This document shows, one piece after another, positions 1-10,379 of a stretch of 64,000 nucleotides of DNA. The stretch's first letter is position 1, and the number at the start of each line of letters is the position of its first letter. The translations under genes and the position numbers were made by a program. The notes under the pieces were generated by a model. The model did no database searches. It was not told the DNA's origin and saw nothing but the letters and a program-made list of their open reading frames with translations. The stretch is from Lineus longissimus (lineage: Eukaryota > Nemertea > Pilidiophora > Heteronemertea > Lineidae): contig NC_088321.1 in NCBI RefSeq assembly GCF_910592395.1, positions 9,674,001 to 9,738,000 on the forward strand, read 5' to 3'.

Positions 1-338
1 CAGGGACCATATCAAACTAGAAAAAACACAGGGCATGGACCAAGATTACGGACGCAATGAACAAAAGGAACCTGTAAGTAAAACGAACAGAGAAAGATTT
101 ACAAAAAAAGTTGGAGAACATGTGTACTGTAATGAAAGATGAATATCGCAGATACCTGATGGGACTTGGGAAAACAGGTAAAAATTATTTTAATTAACGG
201 TTAGTCTAATTTAATTCCCTACATTTGCCTACCCTTTTACTAACTGTAAATGATAATTTCACTTCACTCACAATACTACGGTATTCCATGAGATGACGTC
301 ACCGATTCCCCCCAGTCAGTACATCACGTGACCTGTTC

Positions 339-782
339 AGTCGTGTTTTTCACAGTTCAGCACTAGGCCGAGAATTCGAGAGAAATCCACCAAATGGTTG
401 GCTGTTGGGAGATTCTGGTTATCCTTCCAAGAGGTGGATTATGACACCTCTTGGTGATGCTCAAACACGACAGGAAAAACATTATCAACGGAGGCAATGT
501 AAAGCTAGGAGCATCATTGAGCGTTGCAATGGATTGTTGAAGCAACGCTTCAGATGCCTCAGGAAGGAGCTACATTACACTCCTGCAAAAGCATCTATGG
601 TAATTCAGTCTTGCTGTGCTCTTCACAATGTTTCCGTCAGATACAAGTTGCCAGTCTTACATGATCCGGATAGTACAGACGATGATTCCTCTGATAGTGA
701 TGCTGGGGATGACGAGTTTCCTCCAAGGTACAATGACATGAACGGAAACCAAATAAGAGAGGAATTGGTTGCAACATTATAG
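339..782 (+). pseudogene. Harbinger (HARBI1-like) transposase C-terminal fragment
   Basis: The frame reads as the C-terminal half of a PIF/Harbinger DDE nuclease. It contains GWLLGDSGYP, then MTPL, then a helix with IERCNGLLKQRFRCL, and an LHN motif near residue 95. In the family the D of LGDSGY and the E of the IER helix belong to the catalytic triad. The open frame runs back past 405 to about 339; the TTG at 405 is not a real start. The N-terminal half and the first catalytic Asp are absent from the window, which begins too close or is separated by an intron. An acidic tail precedes the stop at 780-782. No partner SANT/myb ORF or terminal repeat was found. It is a transposon fragment or a domesticated exon; the first is likelier. 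Confidence 0.75.
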
Positions 783-2680
783 ACTGATTCATGGGGATAA
801 GGGACCATCTCAAAGTAAAAGTAAAGCCAAAAATATTCGTTTATTTATCAATGACCCCCCCCCTTAAAAGTTTGGTTGTCATTTGCCAAAATGCTTGTCA
901 AACACGCTGCACGAAGGGCCTATATCCAACATAATTACATCACATAACGAACCGGCAGAGTGCCTCTGAGCAGATATTACCGCATTTCAATTGAATTCCG
1001 ACTTAGCGTTCGAGTAAATTTTAATGGGCGCTTGGTGGGTGAACCGTAGATTCACCTGCTAAAGGAAGGGCAGGCTAAAGGTACCTTCAAGCCAGTTTGT
1101 GAAACGCTCTGATTTTGTTTCTTTAAATTTTAAATAACTCCTTCCTTTATGGTTCCTTAAAGGAACTTCTTAAAAAAGTTTTATGAAACAGGTCCCTGAT
1201 CTTCAGTGTAGTAGGAAGGCAGGTTTAGTTGTGATTTTGAACATAAGGTACACGCCAAGTTGATTCTAATCAATACATATAATCCTAATTACTACAGTAG
1301 AACTGAGGGCATACATGGGTGAATTCCGGCCTATTATGTAATCCTCACGCATTCCGAAAGCTGTCTCGGGTGAGGAACTGGGTTGTTTATTGGCATAGCC
1401 ATGAACACTTTGGTGTCGCTGGGTTGTCTTTGACCACAGGTTATACTTGTTATCATCACAGTATATAGCACAATCAACCAATCAACACATCACAATTACG
1501 CCCGCATGACTGTATCACAAACATGACTCATCAATCACATTGTCTCCATGCTATTTATAGTAGTGACCCCACTCTGAACTCTAGCTACAGTTTGAATTTT
1601 ACCGCCAAATTTGAATTCCCACCAAATTTGAATTTCCCGCCAAAATCATGGATCAACCTCACGGATCCACCACATTGGAGGTCGAAAATATATGCTATAT
1701 AACACCAAATCTGTGCAAACACTGGTAGAAACGTTGTGCTAAATAAAGTATAAAAAGAGTAACCAAAATAAGTTATTTATAGTTAAAATCCTTTCTACAA
1801 ATGCTTTTCAAAGAATGTACCCAAGTTTCTGTACATGTACTCTGTTGTCGAAGGGAAACCTACCACTCTTACTACACTAAAACTTGGTGATAAATCGGTC
1901 CCAGTTTTCTCATTTTGGTCACTTAATATTTGAACGCATTGTTTGGGAAATTCTTCCCAAACCGGTCTTGTGCCCGACCAATTAAAAACCAGGGCCTGAG
2001 GGTTGAAAGGGGCTACAGGGCCAATCAGCTCCCCTTCCAACGTGTCCTCTGTGGGTTCAGTTCCAGGGTGAAGCTAAAGGTCTCTCACTCTCTACATTTG
2101 TTGTCATTTTTGCCTTTTTCCCCCTTATCGGATTCAGAAAGCTTTTTAGCCTTTCTTGGACCATTGCCCCAAGACTCTGTTGTCACAGGTGTTTTTATAT
2201 TGCAGTTTCCTCCAGAATCATTTTAGTCATTAGGCCATGATTTTCGAACTGAAGAATTTTCACTTCCCCTCCAAAACCAATAGCTCCTACTTTTAATTGT
2301 TGATATATATTTTACCAATCTCGAACCCTACTCCACATTTTGCCACTTAGACAGAGTTACGCCCAATCACCTGATCGGCTAGCTTGTAATACTCCTCCGC
2401 CATTGTTGCCCACTGGATTAGTTGCCCCTATGTTGAATATGAGCCTAGCTACATGTTTGAAACACAGACCTGACCTCCTTTGCCATGAATCATTGAACCT
2501 TTACCTTTCCTCCAAACCGTAATCCCTGCCCTCAATAACCGGGCGAGGAACATCTGCAACCGACCAGCCCAGCCAGCTATAGGGAGTTAAATCTTTCCAA
2601 ACAAATACCCTTGCAAAATTCAATTCCCTCCGCTGTCAACTGACTTCCATTCACTTGTTAGCCAGAGCTTGCCTACTTCA
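783..2680. other. No gene recognised
   Basis: AT-rich sequence without a convincing ORF. There is a short array of AAATTTGAATTCCCRCC-like units at about 1598-1647 and a C9 run near 846. The short open frames here show no domain, no codon bias and no splice-site support. Confidence 0.5.
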
Positions 2681-2681
2681 A

Positions 2682-2800
2682 TAAATAAATAATAATATAA
2701 AATACGGCATATAGTGCCATGTCCAAACTCTAGGCTTGCTCCAGGGCACTGTACAGAGATTACATTTTAAAATGTCCATTGCGAAAATAAATTTAAAAAG
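2682..2800 (-). mobile_element. Orphan 3' end of a CR1/L2-like LINE
   Basis: Read on the minus strand, this segment matches the 3' tail of the LINE at 21190-23566: the same ACAGTGCCCTGGAGCAAGCC block, the same GGCACTATA, and an AT-rich simple-repeat tail. It carries no coding sequence. This is what extreme 5' truncation during target-primed reverse transcription produces, so both copies belong to one family with a defined 3' end. Confidence 0.8.
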
Positions 2801-2919
2801 ATTAATATCTTAACAAGTAAAAAGTAAAAAGTGTCCAAGTAAATGTATCCAAAAGAGTTATAGGTCAAAAGCTAATTTAAGAAAAAAAGAAGCACATAAT
2901 AGAATTCTTCTGTTTCATC

Positions 2920-3163
2920 TCCTAATTACCCAATACACTTACACTGTTAGCAACTATAGCCGAATTCGGTGTTTACGGCTATGTATACCCAGATCTGCAA
3001 GTCTTGCTTATAATTCAGCCGGCATACATTCTTTGTTCCCCTACCAATTACCAAATTCTCTTACACCATCAGCCACTATAGTCTAATTCGGCGTATACAG
3101 ATATGTATACCCAGGTCAGCAGCTATTGCCTATAATTTAGCGCACATGTCTTCAATCCACCCT
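2920..3163. repeat. Two diverged tandem copies, period 122 bp
   Basis: Two adjacent units share CACTATAG or AACTATAG, then AATTCGG, TATGTATACCCAG and TTATAATT in the same order and spacing. The matching block starts at 2941 in the first unit and 3063 in the second. No coding function is visible. Confidence 0.65.
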
Positions 3164-3407
3164 GTTTGTTGTTGATCTTCCAAAACAGCCCCGTTCATAG
3201 CTTCCTTTTGCTCGAGCATGTCGACAAATGCTATGTTTTCTCTAGTTTAATAGTACCTATATCACATCACTTGCACAATCTTTAATGCCTTTTCCCTTCA
3301 TCCCGACGCCTAACTCTACCCCAGAGTATCAGCTTCCTCTGATGCCCCAAGAGAGTTTACATCACTAGGTTGGACTTTCCCTGCCAGGGTAACCGTTAGG
3401 CCCTAAT

Positions 3408-3832
3408 ATAATCTGTGGTCCGTCGCTGAAGGGATTGCCATTCCACCTACATGGTCCATCCCCGAAAGAATTACCATTCCTCATACGGTCTATCCCAAAA
3501 GGATTCTCATTCCTCCTCTATGGTCTACCCCCTCAAGGGTTCCCACTTGTCATGGTCTTCCCCATCAAGGGTTAGTGTTCCTCATGAATTTCAATGGTCT
3601 ACCCTAGCCTAGCTGGTCTAACCCAAAAGGGTTCCAATAACTTCCAACTCCTCATAATATGGTCTACCCCCGAAAGGGTTTCCATCCCTAGCTGGTCTAC
3701 CCCGAAAGGGTTCCAACTCCTCATAATATGGTCTACCCCCGAAAGAGTTCCCATCCCTAAATGGTCTACCCTGAAAGGGTTCCCACTCCTCATATATATG
3801 GCCTACCCCCAAAAGGGTTTCTTCTCCTAATC
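3408..3832. repeat. Degenerate minisatellite (ATGGTCTACCCC unit)
   Basis: About ten irregular units of roughly 30-45 bp, each with ATGGTCTACCCC(C)GAAAGGGTT followed by CCA(A/T)CCCTA or CTCCTCATA. Units are most regular at 3650-3790. Open frames on both strands here (for example 3594-3830) follow from the repeat lacking stops and are not genes. The same units resume at 6813-6900, beyond the 3833-6813 unit, so the array was probably continuous before that insertion. Confidence 0.8.
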
Positions 3833-4513
3833 GGGATCCTTTGAGTTCTCCACCAAATATTATGGGGGGGGGGAAATAGCTCAAAAGTTTGTAGAAGACT
3901 TAAGTCAGGTTTCCTCAACTAGATATATTATTTCACTTAACTAAATACAAAGATGTACAATCGCTGTCACAGAATGGCGTGTCCTAATCTGGCGTTGTTC
4001 CCAGGCTGGAGTCCTGAACCTGAATGCCTAATCAAATCACTTTGATTTGCAGGAAAACAATTGTTATGACTACAAGTGGTATCTACATAGAATCACACAT
4101 TCCAAACAAGGCTAAGAGCTGAACATGCAAGATCATGTATGCCTTCTCTCATAGCCTGGGCCTGCTAAATTAAAAGTCAATATTATTACATAGGTTATCA
4201 AACGTGATCACAATAACTTTGAATGAATCTAGTATAGGTTTAAGCATGAATTCTTTAGTCCTTTGTTCTGTTCTGATGAAAAGGTGTACTCATATTGTGA
4301 AACAGAAATACAAACAATGCCAAACTTGAACATGTTTGGAGTGGCTAATCCAACATCAATAACATGTTAATTAATACTAATTAGAAACCAGTGTTTGACT
4401 GTACTTGTTAACTAAGCTGTCAGAAGCTAAAAGTAATATTGTAGATTGAGAATTATTAAGATAAGTTAAAATTATATAGTTTGCCAAATCATCTGAGATT
4501 TGCACCATAAAAG
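3833..4513. repeat. Long direct repeat, copy A
   Basis: Near-identical to 6219-6813, starting at CGGGATCCTTTGAG and ending at CACCATAAAAGA. The other copy lacks about 80 bp found here at roughly 4283-4362. The repeat pair bounds the segment with the chromodomain-like ORF. It lies directly beside the minisatellite. Confidence 0.9.
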
Positions 4514-4923
4514 ACTCCTGTTGTTTTAAAATCAAATTCGCTCCTGCGAATTACACGTTGTCTACAAAGACAAAACCAAAGCAAATTATACAATCATAGA
4601 CATACAAAATGAGGTGACACAAACTGCAATGAATCAAGATAATTTTAACACAAGTTGCAGCCAGTCCAAAATCCAAGTTCTAGTCCAAATCATGAGCTAA
4701 ACTGCAAAATATGCCAAGACAACAGATAAAATATAACTTAGAAAGCAGTTCAATTAATTCACCGTAAATTGAGTGTGTTAGCTACTATGGATTCACCCCA
4801 TAAAATACTCCTGTTGTTTTAAAACTCTAAATTTACACCTTTGAGAAAAGACTACATGTAACAAGCATTTAATTAATACAAAGAGAAAAATATACGGTAC
4901 TGCAAGAATGCACATTGGCTAAA

Positions 4924-5181
4924 TTAAACGGCACCACCAAAATCAAGCGAGAAAGACATTTGGTCATAAGCAAAGACTCTGTTTACCACATGGGGTTGGC
5001 CGGTGTTGGGTAGTTTGTTGAGTGTCATGTCATGGGCTAGTGAAAATGTTCTTTTCAAATGTTTGTAATGGAAGTATGCAAAAACTCTTGATGCGTCACT
5101 ATTGCGTATGTCTGGAGAGCACTGGATATATTCCTCAATGCAGTCCTGGACGTTGTAAACAGCTGGCACGTAGATTGTCAT
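4924..5181 (-). CDS. Hypothetical small ORF downstream of the chromodomain-like ORF
   Basis: An 85-residue frame beginning with ATG 10 bp after the stop of the 5192-6241 ORF, on the same strand. The sequence is not low-complexity and is rich in aromatic and basic residues (for example YFHYKHLKR). I recognise no family. It could be a second cistron, or the C-terminal part of the upstream protein displaced by a frameshift. Confidence 0.3.
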   Translation of the reverse strand: MTIYVPAVYNVQDCIEEYIQCSPDIRNSDASRVFAYFHYKHLKRTFSLAHDMTLNKLPNTGQPHVVNRVFAYDQMSFSLDFGGAV

Positions 5182-5191
5182 AGGATTCCTA

Positions 5192-6241
5192 TTAGTGGTA
5201 GTTTGAAGGTGAACACCTAAGGTTTGGGTGTGAGCAAAGTTCTTTGCAGGCGGTATGTATTCTGGAAACTATGGGACAGACTTCAGTAATGTTGGTTTCC
5301 AGCGGTTCAAGGCACAATGCTGCTTCTCTACTCGTCTGCTGTGTTGCAGGATTGCTGAAAAGTACTCCGATGTTGGCAACATTGTCACTGTGGAGATCCT
5401 GTACCTTCGATAGAGTTGGATCCACCGAATAGGCCTTGCCTCTAATTTTGTATCCATAATTGTAAATGAATGTCTTTGCCTCCCCGTCCAGGTCAGCACT
5501 ATTTACCCATGAACTTTCCTTGGCTGGACGATCTCTCCACCTGATCAGAAACTGTTCTCCATCATAGCACTTTCGTCTTGCTACAACACTTTCTGTTACC
5601 ATTTTCCTGCATTCAGTTTTTGTGTTGACCGCAGTTGGCAGTGATGAATCCTTGCTATCCTGGTCCTTCGGTGCAGTTCCTGTCTGTGATTGGGCATCAG
5701 CAGATATTAGCTGGTCACACTGATTAGAGGTAGACTTCGTTTCCTTACTGCACTGGATTCCAACTGAAATACTCTCTGTGATGCATTGGACCGCACATGA
5801 TGACGTTTCTGGATTACACTGTGTGCTTGTTGATGAAGTTTCTGCTGGAGGGTTCTCTGGAGCTGACATGCTTGTTGCTTGGTCCTTTGAATTGGCAGTA
5901 TTGGGAACGTGAACAGTAGAAATCAGAGGAAGAGAGTTTGTCACAGTGTCACTTACAGCTTGGCTCTTGACTTTCTGCAAGTAGGCTTGCATACGACGAT
6001 GATCACGACGAAGTGTTGATGGTGACTTCATACCAGTTACTCGTAGTGGGGAAGCAAAGCTTTCGACTCCCCCATCCTCCGTCCAGTTGAGCGTTAAGGA
6101 AAGTCCATCTCCAGCTGATGAAAGAGTCCACCCGTTTGGTGAATTGGTTAATCCTAGATGTTCTAACACTGAAGAAAGTGATGGCGGGACTGCTGATATT
6201 GTCATTATGAAATGTTCGGGATCCTTTGAGTTCTCCACCAA
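5192..6241 (-). CDS. Chromodomain-like protein, possibly mobile-element encoded
   Basis: A 349-residue open frame. The first in-frame ATG is residue 13; upstream the frame runs into direct-repeat copy A-prime, so an earlier exon is possible. Residues 72-90 have KSPSTLRRDHRRMQAYLQK, a basic motif I associate with invertebrate transposon ORFs (memory, weak). Residues 130-180 are Ser/Thr-rich, with four QC motifs at about 10-14 residue spacing. Residues 219-262 resemble a chromodomain, with a basic strand, then FLIRWRDRPAKESSW and an acidic NSADLDGE turn. In that family the domain binds methylated histone tails; some retroelement integrases use one for targeting. No reverse transcriptase or integrase lies nearby. 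The protein's role is unknown. Confidence 0.5.
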   Translation of the reverse strand: MVENSKDPEHFIMTISAVPPSLSSVLEHLGLTNSPNGWTLSSAGDGLSLTLNWTEDGGVESFASPLRVTGMKSPSTLRRDHRRMQAYLQKVKSQAVSDTVTNSLPLISTVHVPNTANSKDQATSMSAPENPPAETSSTSTQCNPETSSCAVQCITESISVGIQCSKETKSTSNQCDQLISADAQSQTGTAPKDQDSKDSSLPTAVNTKTECRKMVTESVVARRKCYDGEQFLIRWRDRPAKESSWVNSADLDGEAKTFIYNYGYKIRGKAYSVDPTLSKVQDLHSDNVANIGVLFSNPATQQTSREAALCLEPLETNITEVCPIVSRIHTACKELCSHPNLRCSPSNYH

Positions 6242-6813
6242 ATATTATGGGGGGGAAATAGCTCAAAAGTTTGTAGAAGACTTAAGTCAGGTTTCCTCAA
6301 CTAGATATATTATTTCACTTAACTAAATACAAAGATGTACAATCGCTGTCACAGAATGGCGTGTCCTAATCTGGCGTTGTTCCCAGGCTGGAGTCCTGAA
6401 CCTGAATGCCTAATCAAATCACTTTGATTTGCAGGAAAACAATTGTTATGACTACAAGTGGTATCTACATAGAATCACACATTCCAAACAAGGCTGAGAG
6501 CTGAACATGCAAGATCATGTATGCCTTCTCTCATAGCCTGGGCCTGCTAAATTAATAGTCAATATTATTACATAGGTTATCAAACGTGATCACAATAACT
6601 TTGAATGAATCTAGTATAGGTTTAAGCATGAATTCTTTAGTCCTTTGTTCTGTTCTGATGAAAATGTTAATTAATACTAATTAGAAACCAGTGTTTGACT
6701 GTACTTGTTAACTAAGCTGTCAGAAGCTAAAAGTAATATTGTAGATTGAGAATTATTAAGATAAGTTAAAATTATATAGTTTGCCAAATCATCTGAGATT
6801 TGCACCATAAAAG
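6219..6813. repeat. Long direct repeat, copy A-prime
   Basis: Second copy of the 3833-4513 repeat, same orientation, with an 80-bp deletion at 6661-6664 and only scattered substitutions elsewhere. Its far edge passes straight into minisatellite sequence (TTCCCACTCCTCATATATGG). Thus 3833-6813 behaves as one insertion with terminal direct repeats. The ends do not start TG or finish CA, so a classical LTR is not shown. Confidence 0.9.
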
Positions 6814-7030
6814 ATTCCCACTCCTCATATATGGTCTGTACTCGCAAGAATTCCCATTCTTAACTCTATGGACTATCCCGAAAGGATTTCCATTCCCCAA
6901 ACATCACACGAACCTACCAACAACCAGTAGAAAAATTCTGCTACAACCAATTGCCAACACTGAAAAAGAAATAGAATGATCGACTACGGACCGAAAATCC
7001 ATTTCCCTGTACATACATGTACATGTACCG

Positions 7031-7315
7031 TATGTCAAATGGAGTAAATTGGCCATTTGAGTGTAACTATGGCACGTTTCTTAACCACTAAAGCTATGAA
7101 ATTGAAATGTGGTACACATGACACCCTACAACATGCTACCTCTGACAATGAATTTCGGTCCGATCTGATTCTCAACTTGGCCACCAGAAGGGCAAAACTA
7201 AAAAAGGTAAAAAGTGCAATATCTCACTTATTAGTGACTTGTTTTTCGTTGATATTTTTATGGTAGGTACTCCAAGCAACGATTCATCACATGTCATACC
7301 AACTTTGGTTTGACC
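7031..7315 (+). repeat. Dispersed repeat (GCTCACC family), left part, split by insertions
   Basis: Matches the internal unit of the intact copy at 58566-59283: GGCACGTTTCTTAACC, then ACACATG, then TTCTCAACTTGGCCACC, then ATCACATGTCATACCAACTTTGG. It stops at a TTAA (7316-7319), where a piggyBac element begins. The rest of the repeat resumes at 9574-9585 and 16699-16772. The 5' hairpin end of the family is absent here. Confidence 0.85.
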
Positions 7316-7501
7316 TTAACCACTTAATTTTTTTACGTTAACCCACCCCCAGTGGGGGATTAATTTGGCGAAAAATACAATTTTTTTAGTAAGTATGTTT
7401 TATTCACACAATGCATTGTAACACAATGCATTGTAATTTCAACAGTAACTGTAACAGTAACTCAGTAACACACAGTTCAATCTGTAATATATCTAGCCTG
7501 T

Positions 7502-9354
7502 CTAGTCATCCTGATCTGACACATCCATGTCACCTGACCCATCCGATTCATCCGCTGGATTCGGCAGAATGTCAGTGTTGTACCTCACCAAAGTGTGGTA
7601 AAGCTCAAAGCAAGGGGCAGCACACAAGGCTTTGTCACACTTTCTGCAGTAGTAACTTGACTCCTTCCTCTTCTTCCTAGATTGACAAACAACACACCTA
7701 CGTGTAGGTTTGTCTTTCTTGGGAGTGGGAGGAATGTGACTGGGGAAGTGACGCTCACTTAGTCGCTGCGGTATTTCACCATGAGGAGGTCTACCTCGTC
7801 TAGGCTTGGCAGGTGCCCCTTGCTTGTACTTTGCCAGAATGCCCTCAATCAGATCCAACTGAAAGGTCAGCCTGTCCATCTTTCCCCCCTGTTTCTTGTA
7901 CAGCAAGTAGGCGTTGAGAGCAGACATGTCTACTAGATGTCTGAATTGCTTCTGGTAGTACTTTTTGAGCCTCTTCCTGGCTGAGGGATAGCACACCAGA
8001 TAGGCATCACTCAGGTCAACGCCACCCATTGTATCGTTGTAGTCAAGGCAGACTTGGGGTTTCGACACCGCCTTATCTCCTCTCTGTCTAACATCTACTT
8101 TGGTACCATTGTGGTAAGTGGAGAGCATATGGACATCTTTCTTATCTCTCCATTTGAGAGCCATCAACTTACCATGGTAGTATTCACAACTTTCCCCCTT
8201 TTTCAACCGCTTCTGCTTCATCTGGACAGGTAGGCCTTTTCTGTTGGATCTGATTCTACCTACAGCATCTGTTTCATGCTGACACAGGAAGTCAAACAGG
8301 ACTGGAGAACTGAAGAAGTTGTCCATGTTTATCCCATATCCTTGATCGAGGAGAGGATGTGCAAGCGAGAGGACGACCTTGGCTCCCATTGATGGGTTAT
8401 CACGGTACTCAGCACGGTATTCGGTGTCTTGCCCGGTGTAGATGAAGAAATCCCAAATATAGCCAGATTGGGATTCGCACAACTCGTAGGACTTGATGCC
8501 AAAGCGTGCTCGCTTCCAGCCAAGGCGGCCTTTCCACATCATGAGCGATTCATCTATTGCAATCTCCTGCTCTGGCTGGTACACAGACTTGAATTTCTGG
8601 CGCAGATGGTTTAGGATAGGGTACAGCTTGTAGAGCTTCCTGGACACATTTGGAATGCCAGGATCCATCATGGTGTTGTCTGCAAAGTGTAAAAATTTGC
8701 ACAACAGAAGGAAGCGATCACATGGCATTATATCGCTGAAGAATGGCGTTGCAATGGATTGCCGCTTGCTGAAGTACATCTGGTTATCTGGCTTCTGAAT
8801 AATCCCTTGTAGAAAAAGGAGAGCCAGTAAAACCCGTATTTCATCAGAGTTTGTGTCCTGCCATTGTTTATAACGTGCCTACGTTTCTCCTGACCTCTGC
8901 GCTCATCAATGAACTGTGCAGCATATAGGTTGGTCTGCTCCACAATAACTGCTAAAATGTCATCATCAAAAAACAGTTCAAAGTACTGCACTGGATCATC
9001 CTTATCGGCAACATTAGCCTTCAACCCTGGTACAGCAGTAAACTGAAACCTGTCACGACGCTGTCCATTTTCTGTCCAAGGAGGTTGATTTTGAATTACC
9101 CGCGCTTGAACTTGGTTGCCACGGCGACCACCTAACACATGCCCGATATTACCATCACTGCCACTGTCAGAGCTTGCATTGTCAGGCATATCATCCCCAC
9201 TCTGACTTGTTGCATCTAAATCGGAAGCATTCTTGGCATAAGGTTCATCATCATCGTTAGAAGATACATAATCGGACAATTCATTGTCAGAATCGAGTAT
9301 CTGTTCCAAAAGATTGTCATCCAGAACACGCCTAACCTTTTTTGGTGCTGCCAT
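7502..9354 (-). pseudogene. piggyBac transposase, one frameshift
   Basis: Start ATG at about 9354 (MAAPKKVRR), followed by an acidic N-terminus typical of PGBD proteins. The first frame ends at 8728. The core continues in another frame from about 8880, so a single-nucleotide indel near 8880 breaks the gene. In the 425-residue downstream frame the DDE_Tnp_1_7 catalytic Asp residues are visible: IAIDES (76), NMDNFF (153) and MGGVD (255). The C-terminal cysteine-rich domain, which binds end DNA in this family, has C362, C365, C378, C381, C386, C390 and H395. An acidic tail follows. Apart from the indel it looks intact, which suggests a fairly recent insertion. Confidence 0.92.
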
Positions 9355-9494
9355 TTCCGAGAAATCGCCGACAGTGCTGCCACACCTCAATAAAACTTGA
9401 GACTAAACATCGACGAACTTCGGGGAATCCCCATTGACGATCATGGTATTGCATAGAACTGATATGACTACTAGAAAATAAGGTATAACAGTAT

Positions 9495-9553
9495 GACGAG
9501 ATATCTCGTCGTACCCAGTAGCGGTGCACACGTGCATGACGAGATATCTCGTC
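9495..9553. promoter_or_regulatory. Two identical 16-bp palindromes at the piggyBac 5' end
   Basis: GACGAGATATCTCGTC occurs at 9495-9510 and 9538-9553, centred 66.5 and 23.5 bp from the transposon end. They are probably transposase binding sites, since the piggyBac cysteine-rich domain binds palindrome-like subterminal DNA as a dimer. They also lie upstream of the transposase start and could act on its expression (inference). Confidence 0.75.
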
Positions 9554-9590
9554 CTGCACAGTTAAGTGGTTAATACTATACATCTAGTAT

Positions 9591-9951
9591 TGGTTTAGAT
9601 CTGATGACAATTAACAGAAAAAGGTTCTTTAATGTTCTTGATTGATGATTTATTTTAAACACGTTCTGCAAAAACAAATATACAAACATGAGGCAATGAA
9701 ACACATACGGTATTGCGAATGAACATTACAAACGAATCAAAGAGAAATCGCAAGGAAAGTAATCATACCTAAGAGTGCGATTTTCATGTTATAATGGAAA
9801 CAGGACTGACGTCTGCGAATGATTCTAAAAAATGGCGTTAACCCAACCGAATACATAACGTAAATAACAACAAAGACGGCGACGTGATGACGTATCCAAG
9901 GAAATGACGTAATACAAAGAATCCCCAAAAATGTACAAAGTATTTGAAACA
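9591..9951 (-). repeat. BEL/Pao 3' LTR (361 bp)
   Basis: Direct-repeat partner of 16137-16693. It shares GACTGACGTCTGCGAATG and GTGATGACGTAT blocks with it. A purine-rich CCGGAGAGTT precedes it on the minus strand and may be the polypurine tract. Its outer edge abuts the AGTAT duplication, only 12 bp from the piggyBac TTAA. Confidence 0.92.
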
Positions 9952-10379
9952 AACTCTCCGGGGCCAAAGCTGCAATACATTTTTCAAACAAGTCATATTA
10001 TATACACATTGCTTGTCTTGACTATAACATTCAACCAAATTCTGACTCTTTGATACTTACCCTTTAAATTACATTACACCTATATACAATACAATAGATA
10101 TATTCAAATACATATGAAATCAGTTACATATGAGACAGTAAGGACTTAATTACAAATCAGCATCATGTCTGTAAATGCTCAAATTACTACATGTATCAAT
10201 CAATTGGTTATAGTCTCTATCTATACGAATGATGAGTTGAGGAATAGCTTTTTTACACAAATGCACATCTTACAAGGTTCATATGCAATGAGGTAATGTA
10301 AGTTCTGGCACATAAATGATGAACGAGTTCGGTTTAACCTATCTCCCGCTACCCATGCTCCATTTGATATGGCAAGGTC

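Larger units (their letters stand above)
7320..9569 (-). mobile_element. piggyBac transposon, 2250 bp, TTAA target duplications
   Basis: TTAA occurs at 7316-7319 and 9570-9573. The ends are CCACTTAA and TTAAGTGG, an 8-bp terminal inverted repeat, shorter than the 13 bp of the reference piggyBac. The transposase reads leftward. The right (5') end holds two perfect palindromes GACGAGATATCTCGTC at 9495-9510 and 9538-9553. One frameshift near 8880 disables the transposase. The insertion lies inside the dispersed repeat of 7031-16772. Confidence 0.93.

Noticed and set aside
1930-2226. 98-residue ORF
   Set aside because: No domain, Phe/Ser-rich composition, no splice or start context; taken as chance.
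3408-3832. CRISPR-like spacing of repeats
   Set aside because: Units are degenerate and irregular, spacers are not unique, and the context is eukaryotic.
3594-3884. Open frames on both strands over the minisatellite
   Set aside because: Repeat units happen to lack stops; the translations are only repeats of the unit and differ by frame.
3833-6813. Calling the direct repeats true LTRs
   Set aside because: No TG/CA ends, primer site or polypurine tract; recorded only as a direct-repeat-bounded unit.
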